Made by a program: the position numbers and the translations under genes. A DNA stretch of 64,000 nt. Source: Kolteria novifilia. Its GTDB lineage: Bacteria; Planctomycetota; Planctomycetia; Kolteriales; Kolteriaceae. The DNA lies in assembly GCA_007748055.1 (NCBI GenBank), contig CP036279.1, positions 1,240,001 through 1,304,000 of the forward strand, given 5' to 3'. Positions 9,678 through 19,523 of this stretch are shown piece after piece (position 1 is the stretch's first letter; each line of letters opens with the position of its first letter). The notes under the pieces were generated by a model, which was given only the letters and a program-made list of their open reading frames with translations, made no database searches and had not been told where the DNA came from.

Positions 9678-11432
9678 ATGCGTGCATCACGACTATGGGG
9701 CGCCGTCTGCTTGGTCGGCGTCCTCTCGTTTGGATCGGTGCGGCCCAGCGGGGCGGACGAGCACAACGCCGGAGTCGCGGCGCGCTTGCCGGCCGGAGCG
9801 CTGGCCACCGTCGAGGTCGAGGGACTCGCGGCGGTCGTCGAACGCCTCCTCGCGTCCGACTACGCGGCGGATCTACAACAACGTTCCCTCCTGGCCCCGC
9901 TACGAAAGACCGAAGGCTATCGGCGGGCGATCGCGGCGAAGCGAATGGTCGAGTACTACTACGGCATGTCTCTTCGCGACCTCTCCCGCGATCTGTTTGG
10001 CGGTTCGATCGGGGTGGCACTCTATCCGCCCGAGGACGACGAGAAGCCCGAACTGCTGATCGTCGCGCATCCCTCGAATAAGAAGGCGTTCGACGAGGTC
10101 CTCGGTCGCACGCGAACGTTGCTGGTCGCCGTGGCCGCCGACAAGATGCGGGAATCCAAGCTGATCGATGGGACCAGTCTCACGGCGGTCGACGACAAGG
10201 TCTATTTCGGGGTGAGGGAAGGTTGGCTGGTCGTGGCGACGACGGAGCGTCTCGCCGGGCAGGCGGTCGCTCTCTTGGGCGGTGATGGAGAAGTGCCCTC
10301 GTTGGCGGAGGATGACGCCTACCGGCGAGTGACGAAGCGACTCGGTCGGGGTGGGGTGATTCGTGGCACGGTGAAGCGAGCTTTTCTCGAGGCGGCGAGC
10401 AAAGGGAAGTTTCCGCCCTCGCGGTTCGACAACGCCCTCGCGGCGCTTCTCTTCGGTGGCATCTTCGAGATGATGGGCGAGAGTTCGATGCTGGCGTGGT
10501 CGTTGGGGGTTGCCGAGAATGACGTCTCGCTCACGCTCGCGATTCCTGGCGATGTCGCGAGGTTGCCCGAACGCTACGCGGGGTATTTCGCCGACTCGAA
10601 CAAGGACGCGGCGCCGGGGATTCCACGGATCAAGGGCGAGATCGCCGGGTTGACGATGTATCGTGACCTCGCGTCCCTCTACCGTGGCCGCGAGGAGTTG
10701 ATGGAGGAGCGAATCCTGCCGAACTTCGACAAGTTCGAGTCGGGCTTGGGGAACCTTCTGCCGGGGAAGAGTTTCGCCGAGGACGTGCTGCCGAACTTGG
10801 GCAAGCGTTTTGTCATCCTCGCGTCGACGCAGAGCTACGAGCACCTTGACGGCAAGCCCGGCGTTCAGCTACCCGCCTTCGCGTTGGTGGCCGACTCGTC
10901 GAGTCCGGACGCCAGCGACTTGTACCAGCTTCTCTTTCAGACGGTCGTCTCGATCGGGAACTTGACCGTCGGCAAACGGGGTGGCGAACCCTGGATCATG
11001 ACCGGCGAACAGTACGAGGGCGTCCAGATCTCCTATTGTCGTTTCCTCAACCGGCCCGCGGGGGAGGAACTGCCGTTTATCAACAACTTCACCCCCGCGT
11101 CGGCCCTGGTGAAGGACCGCTACATCATCAGCTCGTCGCTGGAGCTTTGCCGGCAACTGGTCGGCCACTACCAGGGCAAGGATACTCCGGCGACCGAGAA
11201 TAGTGATGACAACGTCAAGCTGCTCGTCCAGGCCGACACCCTGGCCAATATCCTCGATCGCAACAAACATCTGCTTGAGGCTCGCATGATTCAGGAAGGG
11301 ACACCGGCGCCGGCGGCCAAGGCCCGGCTCGCGTTTGCTCTCGAGTGGCTCACGCGGCTCGACCAGTTCCAACTGACGAGCAAGGTGGAAGGGGACGGAC
11401 TCGATCTTCGCGCGGAGGTGAGTTGGAAATGA
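9678..11432 (+). CDS. Exported protein of unknown function (DUF3352-like appearance)
   Basis: 584 residues. The ATG at 9678 follows GGGAGA by 7 bases and starts a clear signal peptide (LWGAVCLVGVLSFGS, ending about SGADE). The mature protein begins with LPAGALATVEVEGLAAVVERLL and has a recurring pattern of a short strand, a helix and GG/GD turns, reminiscent of the DUF3352 family of exported proteins, but I cannot confirm that. There are no haem, metal or hydrolase motifs and no transmembrane segment beyond the leader. Its stop overlaps the ATG of the DUF1800 gene by 4 bases (ATGA), so it probably belongs to an operon with the DUF1800/DUF1501 pair. Confidence 0.8.
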   Translation: MRASRLWGAVCLVGVLSFGSVRPSGADEHNAGVAARLPAGALATVEVEGLAAVVERLLASDYAADLQQRSLLAPLRKTEGYRRAIAAKRMVEYYYGMSLRDLSRDLFGGSIGVALYPPEDDEKPELLIVAHPSNKKAFDEVLGRTRTLLVAVAADKMRESKLIDGTSLTAVDDKVYFGVREGWLVVATTERLAGQAVALLGGDGEVPSLAEDDAYRRVTKRLGRGGVIRGTVKRAFLEAASKGKFPPSRFDNALAALLFGGIFEMMGESSMLAWSLGVAENDVSLTLAIPGDVARLPERYAGYFADSNKDAAPGIPRIKGEIAGLTMYRDLASLYRGREELMEERILPNFDKFESGLGNLLPGKSFAEDVLPNLGKRFVILASTQSYEHLDGKPGVQLPAFALVADSSSPDASDLYQLLFQTVVSIGNLTVGKRGGEPWIMTGEQYEGVQISYCRFLNRPAGEELPFINNFTPASALVKDRYIISSSLELCRQLVGHYQGKDTPATENSDDNVKLLVQADTLANILDRNKHLLEARMIQEGTPAPAAKARLAFALEWLTRLDQFQLTSKVEGDGLDLRAEVSWK

Positions 11433-12781
11433 CGACCGCCGACTCGGTTTCGCTCGCTTCGCTCGAGGTGTTTCAGCCTGGTCCCAAGGGATGGACGCTC
11501 GAGGAGGCTGCTCACTTGCTACGCCGGGCGGGCTTCGCCGCGAGGTGGCAAGAGATCACCGCCGCCCATCGCGCGGGCGCGGCGGCGACCATCGAGCGCC
11601 TGCTCGCTCCCGAGGAGCCGCCCGCGGAGTTCCAAGAGACCGACGAGCTTCTCCATCGCGTCGCGATTGGCACGGGGGAGATCCAGGACCTGAAGGCTTG
11701 GTGGCTGCACCGGATGCGTTATTCGAACGCGGCCCTGACGGAGAAGATGACCCTCCTCTGGCACAACCACTTCGCCACGTCGCATGCCAAAGTCAACTCG
11801 GTCCGGCTCATGGCCGATCAGAACGCGCTCTTGCGTCGTCACTGTCTCGGCGACTTTCGGACCCTCGTTCATGAGATTTCTCGAGATGTCGCGATGCTCG
11901 TCTGGCTCGATGGCAACGCGAACAAAAAGCGCCATCCGAACGAGAACTATGCCCGTGAGCTGATGGAGCTCTTTAGCCTTGGCGAGGGGAACTACTCGGA
12001 ACGCGATATCCAGGAAGCGGCTCGGGCCTTCTCGGGATGGCATGTCCGGGAGAATGAGTTTTGGTTCGATCGCGGTCATCACGACTTCGGTACGAAGAGC
12101 GTTTTCGGCAAACGCGGGAATCTCGACGGCGATGACATCGTCGACCTCTGCCTCGAACAGGAGGCGTGCCCCCGCTTCCTCGCCACGAAGTTGCTAGACG
12201 CTTTCATCGGGCCTCATGTCGGCGACGTGGAAGTCAATCTCCTCGCTGGCCGCATCCGCCACCACGACTTCGCGATGGACAAGGTCGTCGGGGAACTGCT
12301 GCGGTCGGAGCTCTTCTTTTCGCCGGCGTCGCGGGGAGCGATCATCAAGAGCCCCGTCGACTTCGTCATCGGCACCTACCGAACGCTCGATGTGCGTCCC
12401 AACCTTCAGAAGACGAGCCAGCTTCTCGCCGAGTTGGGGCAGGACGTGTTCGAGCCTCCGACCGTCAAGGGATGGGAAGGGGGACGGCATTGGATCAACA
12501 CGGCGACGATCTTGCTGCGGGCCAACTTCGTCGCGGATCTGCTCGGCGGCCAACGCTACGGGGAGGTCCCCGCGGTCGTCGAGTCGGTTCCGACCGCGCG
12601 GCGAACATCACCAAAGGAGCTCATCGAGCACTTCGCGTCGCTTCTGGCGAGTCGTTCACTGGGCGAGGACTCGCTTGAGCGTTTGAATGACTACCTCGTG
12701 GGGGCCGGTGCGGTCGACGAGCAACGGTCGCGCAAATTGCTTCACTTGCTGATGACCTCACCCGAGTACCAGTTCGGCTGA
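11429..12781 (+). CDS. DUF1800 family protein
   Basis: 450 residues, start fixed by a GGAGGTGA ribosome site inside the end of the upstream gene and an ATGA overlap. Family hallmarks: an N-terminal AAHLLRRAGFA, the MTLLWHNHFATS segment about residue 110, NENYARELMELFSLG near 175, and a C-terminal PPTVKGWEGGRHWIN. DUF1800 proteins are common in Planctomycetota and Proteobacteria and nearly always sit next to a DUF1501 gene, as here. The biochemical role is unknown. No leader peptide is visible, whereas the partner has a twin-arginine signal, so the pair may be co-exported or act on opposite sides of the membrane (inference). Confidence 0.93.
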   Translation: MTTADSVSLASLEVFQPGPKGWTLEEAAHLLRRAGFAARWQEITAAHRAGAAATIERLLAPEEPPAEFQETDELLHRVAIGTGEIQDLKAWWLHRMRYSNAALTEKMTLLWHNHFATSHAKVNSVRLMADQNALLRRHCLGDFRTLVHEISRDVAMLVWLDGNANKKRHPNENYARELMELFSLGEGNYSERDIQEAARAFSGWHVRENEFWFDRGHHDFGTKSVFGKRGNLDGDDIVDLCLEQEACPRFLATKLLDAFIGPHVGDVEVNLLAGRIRHHDFAMDKVVGELLRSELFFSPASRGAIIKSPVDFVIGTYRTLDVRPNLQKTSQLLAELGQDVFEPPTVKGWEGGRHWINTATILLRANFVADLLGGQRYGEVPAVVESVPTARRTSPKELIEHFASLLASRSLGEDSLERLNDYLVGAGAVDEQRSRKLLHLLMTSPEYQFG

Positions 12782-12824
12782 ACACGGATCGACGTCGATC
12801 CACCTCCAATCGAAGGAATTCACC

Positions 12825-14066
12825 ATGCCGACACGACGCACGTTTCTCAAGCGGCTCGGAGCGACGGGATTGGTTTCCCTCAGTGGTCTGCCGCCGGCAC
12901 TCTTGGCGCGAGCCTCCCTGGCGGCGGAGCGGCACCAGCGACAAGGAAGCGGTCGAAGCCTCGTCGTCATTCAACTGGCGGGCGGCAACGATGGTCTCAA
13001 CACGGTCATCCCCTACGGCAACGATCTCTACGAGAAGAACCGTCCGGGCGTACGCATCGGCAAGGACGCTGTCCTCAAACTCAACGATGAACTCGGGCTG
13101 CATCCGGCGATGGGGGCGATGAAGGGACTCTACGACGACGGGGCGCTGGCGATCGTTCAGGGCGTCGGCTACCCCAATCCGAACCGTTCTCACTTTCGCA
13201 GTACCGACATCTGGCAGACCGCCTCGCTCGACGAAGAGAGGCCCGATGTCGGCTGGCTCGGACGAGCGATGGACGAGGACGATTCGGAGAGAGAGGGGAC
13301 GTTGAGGGCTATCAGTCTCGGCTTCGACCGTCTTCCGTTGACGCTGGTGGCTCACACCGCCAACGCTCCCAATGTGCGCGATGTCGACCGTTATCGGCTC
13401 GACCTGGGAGGGAGAGACGACGCCGACCGAACGAAGCGGCGCCGGCTCATGACCGAGTTGGCGCGACCGGGAAGTGATTCGGCTAGCGATCTCGACTTCG
13501 TTCGTCGAACCTCCATCTCCGCGTACGACAGCGCCGATCGGCTCCAGTCGCTGGTTGCCTCGTACAAACCGGCGGCCGACTACCCCCGCAACGGTCTCGG
13601 GCAGAAGCTCCAACTGATCGCCCAGATCGTCGCGGCGGAGGTCGGGACCGAGATTTTCTTCGTCTCTTTGGGTGGATTTGACACCCATTCGCAGCAAGCT
13701 GGTGCCCACACGGCGCTTTTGGGAGAACTTTCGAGCGCTTTGGGTGCGTTTTGGAGCGATCTGAAAGGACATGATCTCGAGGATCGCGTCGTCGCGATGA
13801 CCTTCTCGGAGTTCGGGCGACGAGTGAAGGAGAACGGCAGCCTGGGGACCGACCACGGGGCGGCGTCGCAGATGTTCGTCCTGAGTGCCCAGCCTCCCGC
13901 GGGGATCATCGGGGACCATCCGAGCCTCTCGGATCTCGACGATGGTGACCTCAAGCACCACACCGATTTTCGTAGCGTCTACCAAGCCATGCTCGACGAC
14001 TGGCTTGGCTATCCGAGCCAGGCGATCCTCGGAGGGAACTACCCGCGCCTCGCTCTCTTCTCCTGA
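12825..14066 (+). CDS. DUF1501 family protein, twin-arginine signal
   Basis: 413 residues. The N-terminus has a twin-arginine leader (RRTFLKRLGATGLVSLSGL, then an Ala-rich cleavage region), so the folded protein is probably exported by Tat. DUF1501 proteins belong to the alkaline-phosphatase/sulfatase-like fold. Typical segments are VVIQLAGGNDGLNTVIPY early, GVGYPNPNRSHFRSTDIWQTA in the middle, GGFDTHSQQ, and TFSEFGRRVKENGSLGTDHG near the end. It lies 43 bases after the DUF1800 gene with AAGGA before its ATG and is surely co-transcribed. The substrate is unknown. Confidence 0.95.
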   Translation: MPTRRTFLKRLGATGLVSLSGLPPALLARASLAAERHQRQGSGRSLVVIQLAGGNDGLNTVIPYGNDLYEKNRPGVRIGKDAVLKLNDELGLHPAMGAMKGLYDDGALAIVQGVGYPNPNRSHFRSTDIWQTASLDEERPDVGWLGRAMDEDDSEREGTLRAISLGFDRLPLTLVAHTANAPNVRDVDRYRLDLGGRDDADRTKRRRLMTELARPGSDSASDLDFVRRTSISAYDSADRLQSLVASYKPAADYPRNGLGQKLQLIAQIVAAEVGTEIFFVSLGGFDTHSQQAGAHTALLGELSSALGAFWSDLKGHDLEDRVVAMTFSEFGRRVKENGSLGTDHGAASQMFVLSAQPPAGIIGDHPSLSDLDDGDLKHHTDFRSVYQAMLDDWLGYPSQAILGGNYPRLALFS

Positions 14067-14218
14067 GTGCGAGTCACGCGCCGTCGTCATAAACGGAACT
14101 CCGGCCCTTGCTCCTCGGTCCAACCGGCGAATTGGAGCGTTGCCGACCCCGGAGCAACCATCTATGCTCACGGGGGGCATGCTTCCTCATATGGCGAAGG
14201 AGAAGGTCGGTGAGCACC

Positions 14219-15079
14219 ATGTTGGTGTCGATTGGACTAGTGGCGACCGCGTTGGTGGCGCAAAGCGAGGATCTCAGCGATCGTGTCTCGCGAGAGGTCT
14301 ATCACCTCCAGAGCGATGACGTTGTCGAACGTCTCGAGGCGGCGCGTCATCTTCGACAATTGGGCGATCAAGCGCAGGCCGCGATTCCGGCGCTGATCAA
14401 GGCGCTGGGCGACCCGGAGATCGAAGTTCAGCGAGCGGCCGCCTTCGCGCTGACGACGATGGGGCCAGCGGCGAAGGATGCCGTGCCCGCTCTGATGAAA
14501 GCCACCAAGAGCGATGATCTGTCGCTGAAAACTCACGCGGTCGTCGCGCTGGGCAACATTGGTCCCGCCGCGAAGCCGGCTATTCCCAATCTCGTCGACA
14601 TCCTCAAGAACGCCGAGAAGTACACGACGCGTTCCGAGGCGGCCGGGGCGCTGGCACGCATCGGTCCCGCCGCGATTCCCGCCCTGATCAAGCTCGTCGA
14701 GGACGACAAGGACGTCGCGGTTAAGGAGACCGCGGTCCGCGCCTTGGGCCAGATCGGGCCTCCCGCCCAATCGGTCCTGCCCCAGGTGCTGGAGGTCGCC
14801 AAGGTGAACGACGATCCGACGCTCCGGCGTGCGATCTTCGTCGCCTTTGGCCAGATCGGTCTGGACGACAAGTCGCGGGCGATCGTCATTCCCATGCTCA
14901 TTGACGCCTTGAGCAAGGATCGGGTCGAGGCCCGCTACAACGCCGCCTACGCCCTGGGACGAATGGGTGCCAAGGCCAAGCAAGCGATTCCCGCCCTCAA
15001 GGCCACCGCCAAGGACGACAAAGACGAATCGGTCCGCAAAGCGGCGACCCGCGCGCTGCAGCGCATGCAAGGCTCGTAG
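14219..15079 (+). CDS. Exported HEAT-repeat protein
   Basis: 286 residues. ATG 14219 starts a short leader (MLVSIGLVATALVAQS); earlier in-frame ATGs would add a highly charged, non-leader extension. From about residue 25 there are seven or so HEAT/PBS-lyase-type repeats, each with an Ala-Ile-Pro-Ala-Leu core (AIPALIKALGD, AVPALMKATK, AIPNLVDILK, AIPALIKLVE, AIPALKATAK) about 37 residues apart. These make a solenoid that binds protein or peptide partners. No enzymatic domain is fused. It follows the DUF1800/DUF1501 genes on the same strand after 152 bases. Confidence 0.87.
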   Translation: MLVSIGLVATALVAQSEDLSDRVSREVYHLQSDDVVERLEAARHLRQLGDQAQAAIPALIKALGDPEIEVQRAAAFALTTMGPAAKDAVPALMKATKSDDLSLKTHAVVALGNIGPAAKPAIPNLVDILKNAEKYTTRSEAAGALARIGPAAIPALIKLVEDDKDVAVKETAVRALGQIGPPAQSVLPQVLEVAKVNDDPTLRRAIFVAFGQIGLDDKSRAIVIPMLIDALSKDRVEARYNAAYALGRMGAKAKQAIPALKATAKDDKDESVRKAATRALQRMQGS

Positions 15080-15727
15080 CCCTCAACGACAAACCCTTCT
15101 GCTATTACCCCTCCTTGTCGAGCCACGGCAGCCAAGCAGCCCTGGCGGTCTTGGCAGGGGGACGTAGAGCGGGCTTCTTCCGGTCGCCGGATAAGCGGAC
15201 TCCGTGGGTGATCGCAAACGGCTTGAAGAGAAAGCCGTCCCCCCTGTTGTCCCCCCCCTTGGACAAGTGGGGGACGTTAAGAAGGGTCGCCCCACAGGGG
15301 CTCGACGCGTGGATCATCCTATCCTGGCACTCACCTAGTCGGCCGCCGCTTCACGGCTCCTTCGCTCCATGCCCTATGCCAAAAGTGATGACGGCCCAGA
15401 CAATCTACGGGACCATCGGCGTTCATCCCAAAGCTCTTCCCCTTCTGGGGCCTCGTGTTCGCTCCGCCAATTCGGATTGAAGTGCAATCTGGGCGACCCA
15501 TCAGTCCTTCGACTCCCTCATCCGAGTTGGAACGCGCTCGTCTTGACGAGTGTTCACCTCCCCAGCGTCCGATTCCACCAACTTGCTCTTGACTGATTTG
15601 ACCATCCGCGTGATGGAGCGGCCGATCGTCCCTGGGCGATGTCAAGTCCTGTCGGACGGCCCCGCTTCCGAGTTGGCCGGAGGCCGCGCGTCGACGGCAA
15701 TACAAATCACGTTGGATGGAGTCTCCG
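15080..15727. other. 648-bp intergenic region with a G/C-rich hairpin
   Basis: I see no convincing gene. Short frames on both strands lack ribosome sites and recognisable domains. A near-perfect hairpin at 15249-15275 (GTCCCCC, CTTGGACAAG, GGGGGAC) carries the CTTGGACAAG core also found in tandem repeats at 55.8 and 63.9 kb. Confidence 0.5.
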
Positions 15728-16390
15728 ATGGTCTGTTGGAAAACCAAAGCCCGCGACGAGTTCGACTACTGGAGCAAGTCGTACGATCGCAGCCCGCTTC
15801 AGCTCCTCTTCTTCGGACCGTCGCACCGGTTGATCTTCAACTCGGTTTCCATCCCACCGGGTGCCCGCGTGCTCGACGTCGGATGCGGCACCGGCCAGTT
15901 CGCGGCCCGTCTGCTCGATACCTATCCCGAGGCGAGCGTCGTCGGTCTCGACCTGAGCGAAGGCATGCTCCAAAAGGCCGAGGGACTCAAGGAGCGCTAC
16001 GGCGACCGACTCACCCTCGTTCATGGCGACAGCGAGAACTTGCCGTTCGACAACAACGAGTTCGACTTGATCACCTGCATTCACAGCTTCCACCACTATC
16101 CCCACCAGGACCGCGTCCTCGACGAGATGTACCGCGTCCTTTCGCCCAGCGGTGAGCTCGCGATCGTCGACGCCAACCGCGACAACCCGTGGGGATGGCT
16201 CATCTTCGATTGCATCGTCGCGACGATCGAAGGGGCGGTTCATCACTGCTCGGCCGAGGAGTTCCGCAAACTCGGGCAGCAGTCGGGTTTCGCCGATATC
16301 AAGCAACGCTACGGCGGGCACGTCGCTCCCTTCATGCTCACCCACGCCCAGGCGAAGAAGGCGGACGTCGCCCTTCGCGAAGCGGCGTAA
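15728..16390 (+). CDS. Class I SAM-dependent methyltransferase
   Basis: 220 residues. The ATG at 15728 follows GGAG at 6 bases; an ATG 12 bases upstream has no ribosome site. A UbiE-like Rossmann methyltransferase: motif I VLDVGCGTGQFA near residue 47, acidic residue of motif II in VVGLDLSEGM, HGDSENLPF (motif III region), and a post-catalytic FHHYPHQDRVLDEMYRVLSPSGEL segment. These residues bind S-adenosylmethionine; the acceptor is not predictable. There is no signal peptide, so it is cytoplasmic, unlike the methyltransferase at 23.4-24.1 kb. It stands alone with spacers of over 300 bases on either side. Confidence 0.92.
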   Translation: MVCWKTKARDEFDYWSKSYDRSPLQLLFFGPSHRLIFNSVSIPPGARVLDVGCGTGQFAARLLDTYPEASVVGLDLSEGMLQKAEGLKERYGDRLTLVHGDSENLPFDNNEFDLITCIHSFHHYPHQDRVLDEMYRVLSPSGELAIVDANRDNPWGWLIFDCIVATIEGAVHHCSAEEFRKLGQQSGFADIKQRYGGHVAPFMLTHAQAKKADVALREAA

Positions 16391-16691
16391 GAACCGAGCA
16401 TTCGCTAGCGGTCTCGATGCCCCGGACGTCCGACTCCGGGGCCGTCGCGGTCGCGAATTTCGGTTTTGTGGGCACTTTTCGCGAAATCACATCTCTCGTG
16501 TCGGCATCGGTCGATCGCCGGTTTTCCGATCCCTCACAACGGGACTCGGGCGGTCATTGACCTGGACATCGACCCTCCAAATTCCCAAACACGACCACTA
16601 TTCAACCAGGGTGAGCGATCGACCGAGCAAGTCTGGCCATGACGTGCCATCGTGCGCGGTCCGGTCCCACCGATAGAGGGAGAGTTGGCCG
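16391..16691. other. Spacer of about 300 bp, nothing recognised
   Basis: No supported gene, repeat or hairpin seen. It presumably contains the promoter of the oxidoreductase gene; the GGGAGAG ribosome site of that gene lies at its end. Confidence 0.4.
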
Positions 16692-17687
16692 ATGCGAGCC
16701 GTTGTCTTCGACCGTTTTGGTGATCCCGCCGAGGTGCTGGAACCGAGAGATGTCTCCGATCCAAGTCCCGGGCAGGGAGAGGTTCTGGTGCGGATGCTGG
16801 CGAGCCCCGTCAATCCCTCCGACTTGATGGTCGTGCGGGGCATCTACGGCCGGCTTCCCACCCCTCCCGCGACCCCCGGCTTCGAGGGCGTCGGCGTTGT
16901 CGAGGCGGACGGCGGCGGCATGGTCGCCGGCTGGTTCAAGAACAAACGCGTCGCGGTCATCAACAGCAAGGGGGGGAACTGGGCGGAGAAGGTGGTCATC
17001 CCCTTCAAGCAAGCGGTGCCGCTACCCGGTTCGCTGCCGCTCGACCAGGCCGCGACTTTCTTCGTCAACCCCGCGGCGGCCTACGTCATGACACGCAAGG
17101 TCCTGGGCATGGGCAACGGTAAGTGGCTCTTGCAAACCGCGGCCGGATCGACCCTCGGACGAATGGTCATTCGGCTGGGACGTCGTTTCGGCTTCCGCAC
17201 CATCAACGTCATTCGTCGTTCGGAGCAGGCCGACGAGTTGCGCCGGCTCGGCGCCGATGAAGTCGTTGCGACCGACGTCGAGAACATGGAAGAGCGAGTT
17301 CGCGAGATCACCGGCGGCGAGGGAGCGAAAGCCGCGATCGACTGCGTCGGCGGCGAACTCGGTTCGAGCGTCATTCGGTGTCTCGCGCGACGCGGCAAGC
17401 TGCTGGTCTACGGCACGCTGTCCAACACGCCGCTGTCGTTCTCGTCGCGCGATCTGATGACGCCCGGCACCTCGGTCGAGGGCTTCTGGCTGGCCAACTA
17501 CATGGAGCAGCTCGCGCTGCCCTCGAAGATCATGCTGATGCGGACGATCACGGGATTGATCAAGGATGGGATACTCGAGTCGGAGATCGGCGAGTCGTTC
17601 GCCCTCGACGACATCAAGCAAGCCGCCACGGAGGCCGAAAAGGTGGCCCGCGGCGGCAAGGTGTTGCTCAAGTTCGGAGAGGCGTAA
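16692..17687 (+). CDS. MDR-family zinc-independent oxidoreductase (quinone/enoyl reductase type)
   Basis: 331 residues with GGGAGAG before the ATG. It has the medium-chain dehydrogenase layout: GroES-like N-half (PGQGEVLVRMLASPVNPSDL, PGFEGVGVVE) and a Rossmann C-half with AAGSTLGRMVIRLGRRFGF. The Cys/His/Asp zinc ligands of alcohol dehydrogenases are absent, and NPSD plus the overall pattern point to the quinone oxidoreductase / trans-2-enoyl-CoA reductase (MECR-like) branch, which reduces activated double bonds with NADPH. The substrate cannot be told. It is a single gene, downstream of the methyltransferase on the same strand. Confidence 0.9.
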   Translation: MRAVVFDRFGDPAEVLEPRDVSDPSPGQGEVLVRMLASPVNPSDLMVVRGIYGRLPTPPATPGFEGVGVVEADGGGMVAGWFKNKRVAVINSKGGNWAEKVVIPFKQAVPLPGSLPLDQAATFFVNPAAAYVMTRKVLGMGNGKWLLQTAAGSTLGRMVIRLGRRFGFRTINVIRRSEQADELRRLGADEVVATDVENMEERVREITGGEGAKAAIDCVGGELGSSVIRCLARRGKLLVYGTLSNTPLSFSSRDLMTPGTSVEGFWLANYMEQLALPSKIMLMRTITGLIKDGILESEIGESFALDDIKQAATEAEKVARGGKVLLKFGEA

Positions 17688-17790
17688 GCGATGGCCTGAG
17701 CCCTGGTGGACAAGCTCGCCGGGTGACATCTCGTCTTGGGATCGTGCGGGGGCTTGTCAACAAGAAGGGCGTTGAAGGCGCCTCGCGCAC

Positions 17791-17900
17791 GTCCACGACG
17801 AGCGTAAGACTTTCCAGCATACCCACGACGAGCGTGAGACTTTCCAGCATACCCACGACGAGCGTGGGTCTTTCCAGCATGACCACAACGAGCGTGAGCA
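17791..17900. repeat. Tandem 30-bp repeat (3 full units plus a partial)
   Basis: Units at 17791-17820, 17821-17850 and 17851-17880, followed by a decaying fourth copy to about 17900. Each reads roughly ACCCACGACGAGCGT then GAGACTTTCCAGCAT, with 1-4 changes per unit. It lies between the convergent ends of the oxidoreductase and TPR genes. Both strands are open across it, but no protein context supports translation. Confidence 0.85.
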
Positions 17901-17938
17901 TGCCGCGGCACCCCACTTGGCAGCCAGGACGGCGGCTG

Positions 17939-19024
17939 CTATTCCCGAAAAGGCTTGCCTTGCTCGTAGAGCTTGAGTCGCGCCTTCCCGGCGGCGAGCT
18001 CTTCCTCACCCAGGCCGGCGTCCTTGGCCAACTTGAGAGCCTCTTTCTGGTACTCGACCGCGTGCTCGAAATCGCCCGCTTCGGCGTACGCCGCCGCGAG
18101 GGTGTCGATCGAGTCGTAGTCCTTCCACTGACTGAGTTGGCAAGCCTTGTTCGCGTACTCGTAGGCCTTGTAGCCATCGCGAACCCCTTCCTCCTGGCTG
18201 GTCGCCAGAAGCCACGCCAGCGCGTTGTGACCGCTGATGCTCTTCGGATTCAGTTCGATCGTCTTCTCGTAGTCCGCGATCGCCTTCGCGTGATCTCCCA
18301 TCGCCAGATGGGTACGGCCACGATTGAGCGTGAAGAGCGAGGAGTTCGGACTCAGGGCGAGGGCTCTGTTGAAGTCCGTGATCGCTTCCTCATGCTTTCC
18401 CAACTCATGCTTGGCGACGCCACGGTCGTGTAGGCATTCCACGCAATCGTCCTTCATCCGCAATGCCTCGTCGAGGTCGGAGATCGCCTCCTCGTGGTTG
18501 CCCATCTTGGCGTAAGCGACCGCGCGGCGGAAGTACGACATCGGCGCGTCTGGATCGATCGTGATCGCCTTGCCGTAGTCCTCAAGGGCTTCCTTGTACT
18601 CTTTCTGGGCGGCGCGGGTGTCGGCGCGATTGCGGTAGGCCAGCGCGTAGCGTGGAGAGGCTTGGATCGCCTTGGAGAAGGTGGCGATCGCCTCGTCGGG
18701 ACGGTCGAGTTGGCGATAGAGGACGCCGAGATTGTTGAGGAACTGGGGAAAGTTCGGCTTGAGCTCCAGGGCCCGCTGGTAGTCTTGCAGGGCTTGTTGG
18801 TGCATGCCGAGTCGATCGTAGGCGACGCCGCGGTTGTTGTAGCTGTGCGCGTCCTTGGGATCCTTGCGGATGGCGGCGTTGAGATAGCTGATGGCGGCCT
18901 TGGGTTGGCCGGCGTCGACGAGACGCTGTCCTTCCTTGGCCGGATCGCGCGAGTTCTGGGCGGAAGCGAGTTCGGCGCCCACGACCAAGACGAGCGCCAG
19001 GGCGAAGAGTGTCTGGGGTTTCAT
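17939..19024 (-). CDS. Exported TPR-repeat protein
   Basis: 361 residues. The ATG at 19024 follows GAGGA closely and begins a signal peptide ([18 protein letters not shown]). About eight tetratricopeptide repeats follow, recognisable by W/Y-NNRG-AYD-LG and A-x-x-D-(Y/F)-x-x-A-(L/I) patterns, for example [40 protein letters not shown] and [14 protein letters not shown] solenoids bind partner proteins; nothing points to an enzyme. The protein is presumably periplasmic. It is transcribed toward the oxidoreductase gene and away from the DUF1559 genes. Confidence 0.92.
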   Translation of the reverse strand: MKPQTLFALALVLVVGAELASAQNSRDPAKEGQRLVDAGQPKAAISYLNAAIRKDPKDAHSYNNRGVAYDRLGMHQQALQDYQRALELKPNFPQFLNNLGVLYRQLDRPDEAIATFSKAIQASPRYALAYRNRADTRAAQKEYKEALEDYGKAITIDPDAPMSYFRRAVAYAKMGNHEEAISDLDEALRMKDDCVECLHDRGVAKHELGKHEEAITDFNRALALSPNSSLFTLNRGRTHLAMGDHAKAIADYEKTIELNPKSISGHNALAWLLATSQEEGVRDGYKAYEYANKACQLSQWKDYDSIDTLAAAYAEAGDFEHAVEYQKEALKLAKDAGLGEEELAAGKARLKLYEQGKPFRE

Positions 19025-19197
19025 GGTTTCCTCGGAGAGAGTCGATTCCACGGTCTCATTGGTCGCCCATCTTACCAGCTTTCGCTGGTCGTGATGACCT
19101 TCCCTTTTCGATCAAGTCGCGTCTCTTGGGGCGGGATGCCGAGAGAATCGGGCAAGGAGTTGTGCGGGGCGCAACCGTGCCGAGCGGCGTTTCTGTT

Positions 19198-19422
19198 TCA
19201 ATCGTCCTGATGTTCATGGACCAACGGCGCTCTTTTGCGTTGACGCCGAGTTTCATCTTGATCAGACTCAGGGAAGGGCAAATCAACGTCCCAGGCCTTT
19301 GTGACCAATACCTTTACCGATTCTCCACGGCGCGAGATCCGTTCAAGTGCGGTTCCAACGTCGAGAGTCAACCAACCGCCGATGCGTGGCTTAGTTAGTC
19401 TTCGTATCGATCTCGGTGGCAT
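19198..19422 (-). CDS. Possible small protein, unrecognised
   Basis: A 74-codon frame in an otherwise empty 500-bp spacer. The predicted product starts MPPRSIRRL and has a plausible globular stretch ([20 protein letters not shown]) followed by a charged tail. GGGAC directly before the ATG is not a good ribosome site. I recognise no family. It is upstream of the TPR gene on the same strand; it may equally be non-coding. Confidence 0.25.
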   Translation of the reverse strand: MPPRSIRRLTKPRIGGWLTLDVGTALERISRRGESVKVLVTKAWDVDLPFPESDQDETRRQRKRAPLVHEHQDD

Positions 19423-19523
19423 GTCCCGTTCGAACGAGGTTTGGTCGCGGAGGAAGCAGAAGGGGAAGGGGAAGGGGCGGCGGGTGCGTTCATGCATCGG
19501 CGCCGGTCAGGGGGAAAAGGAAC

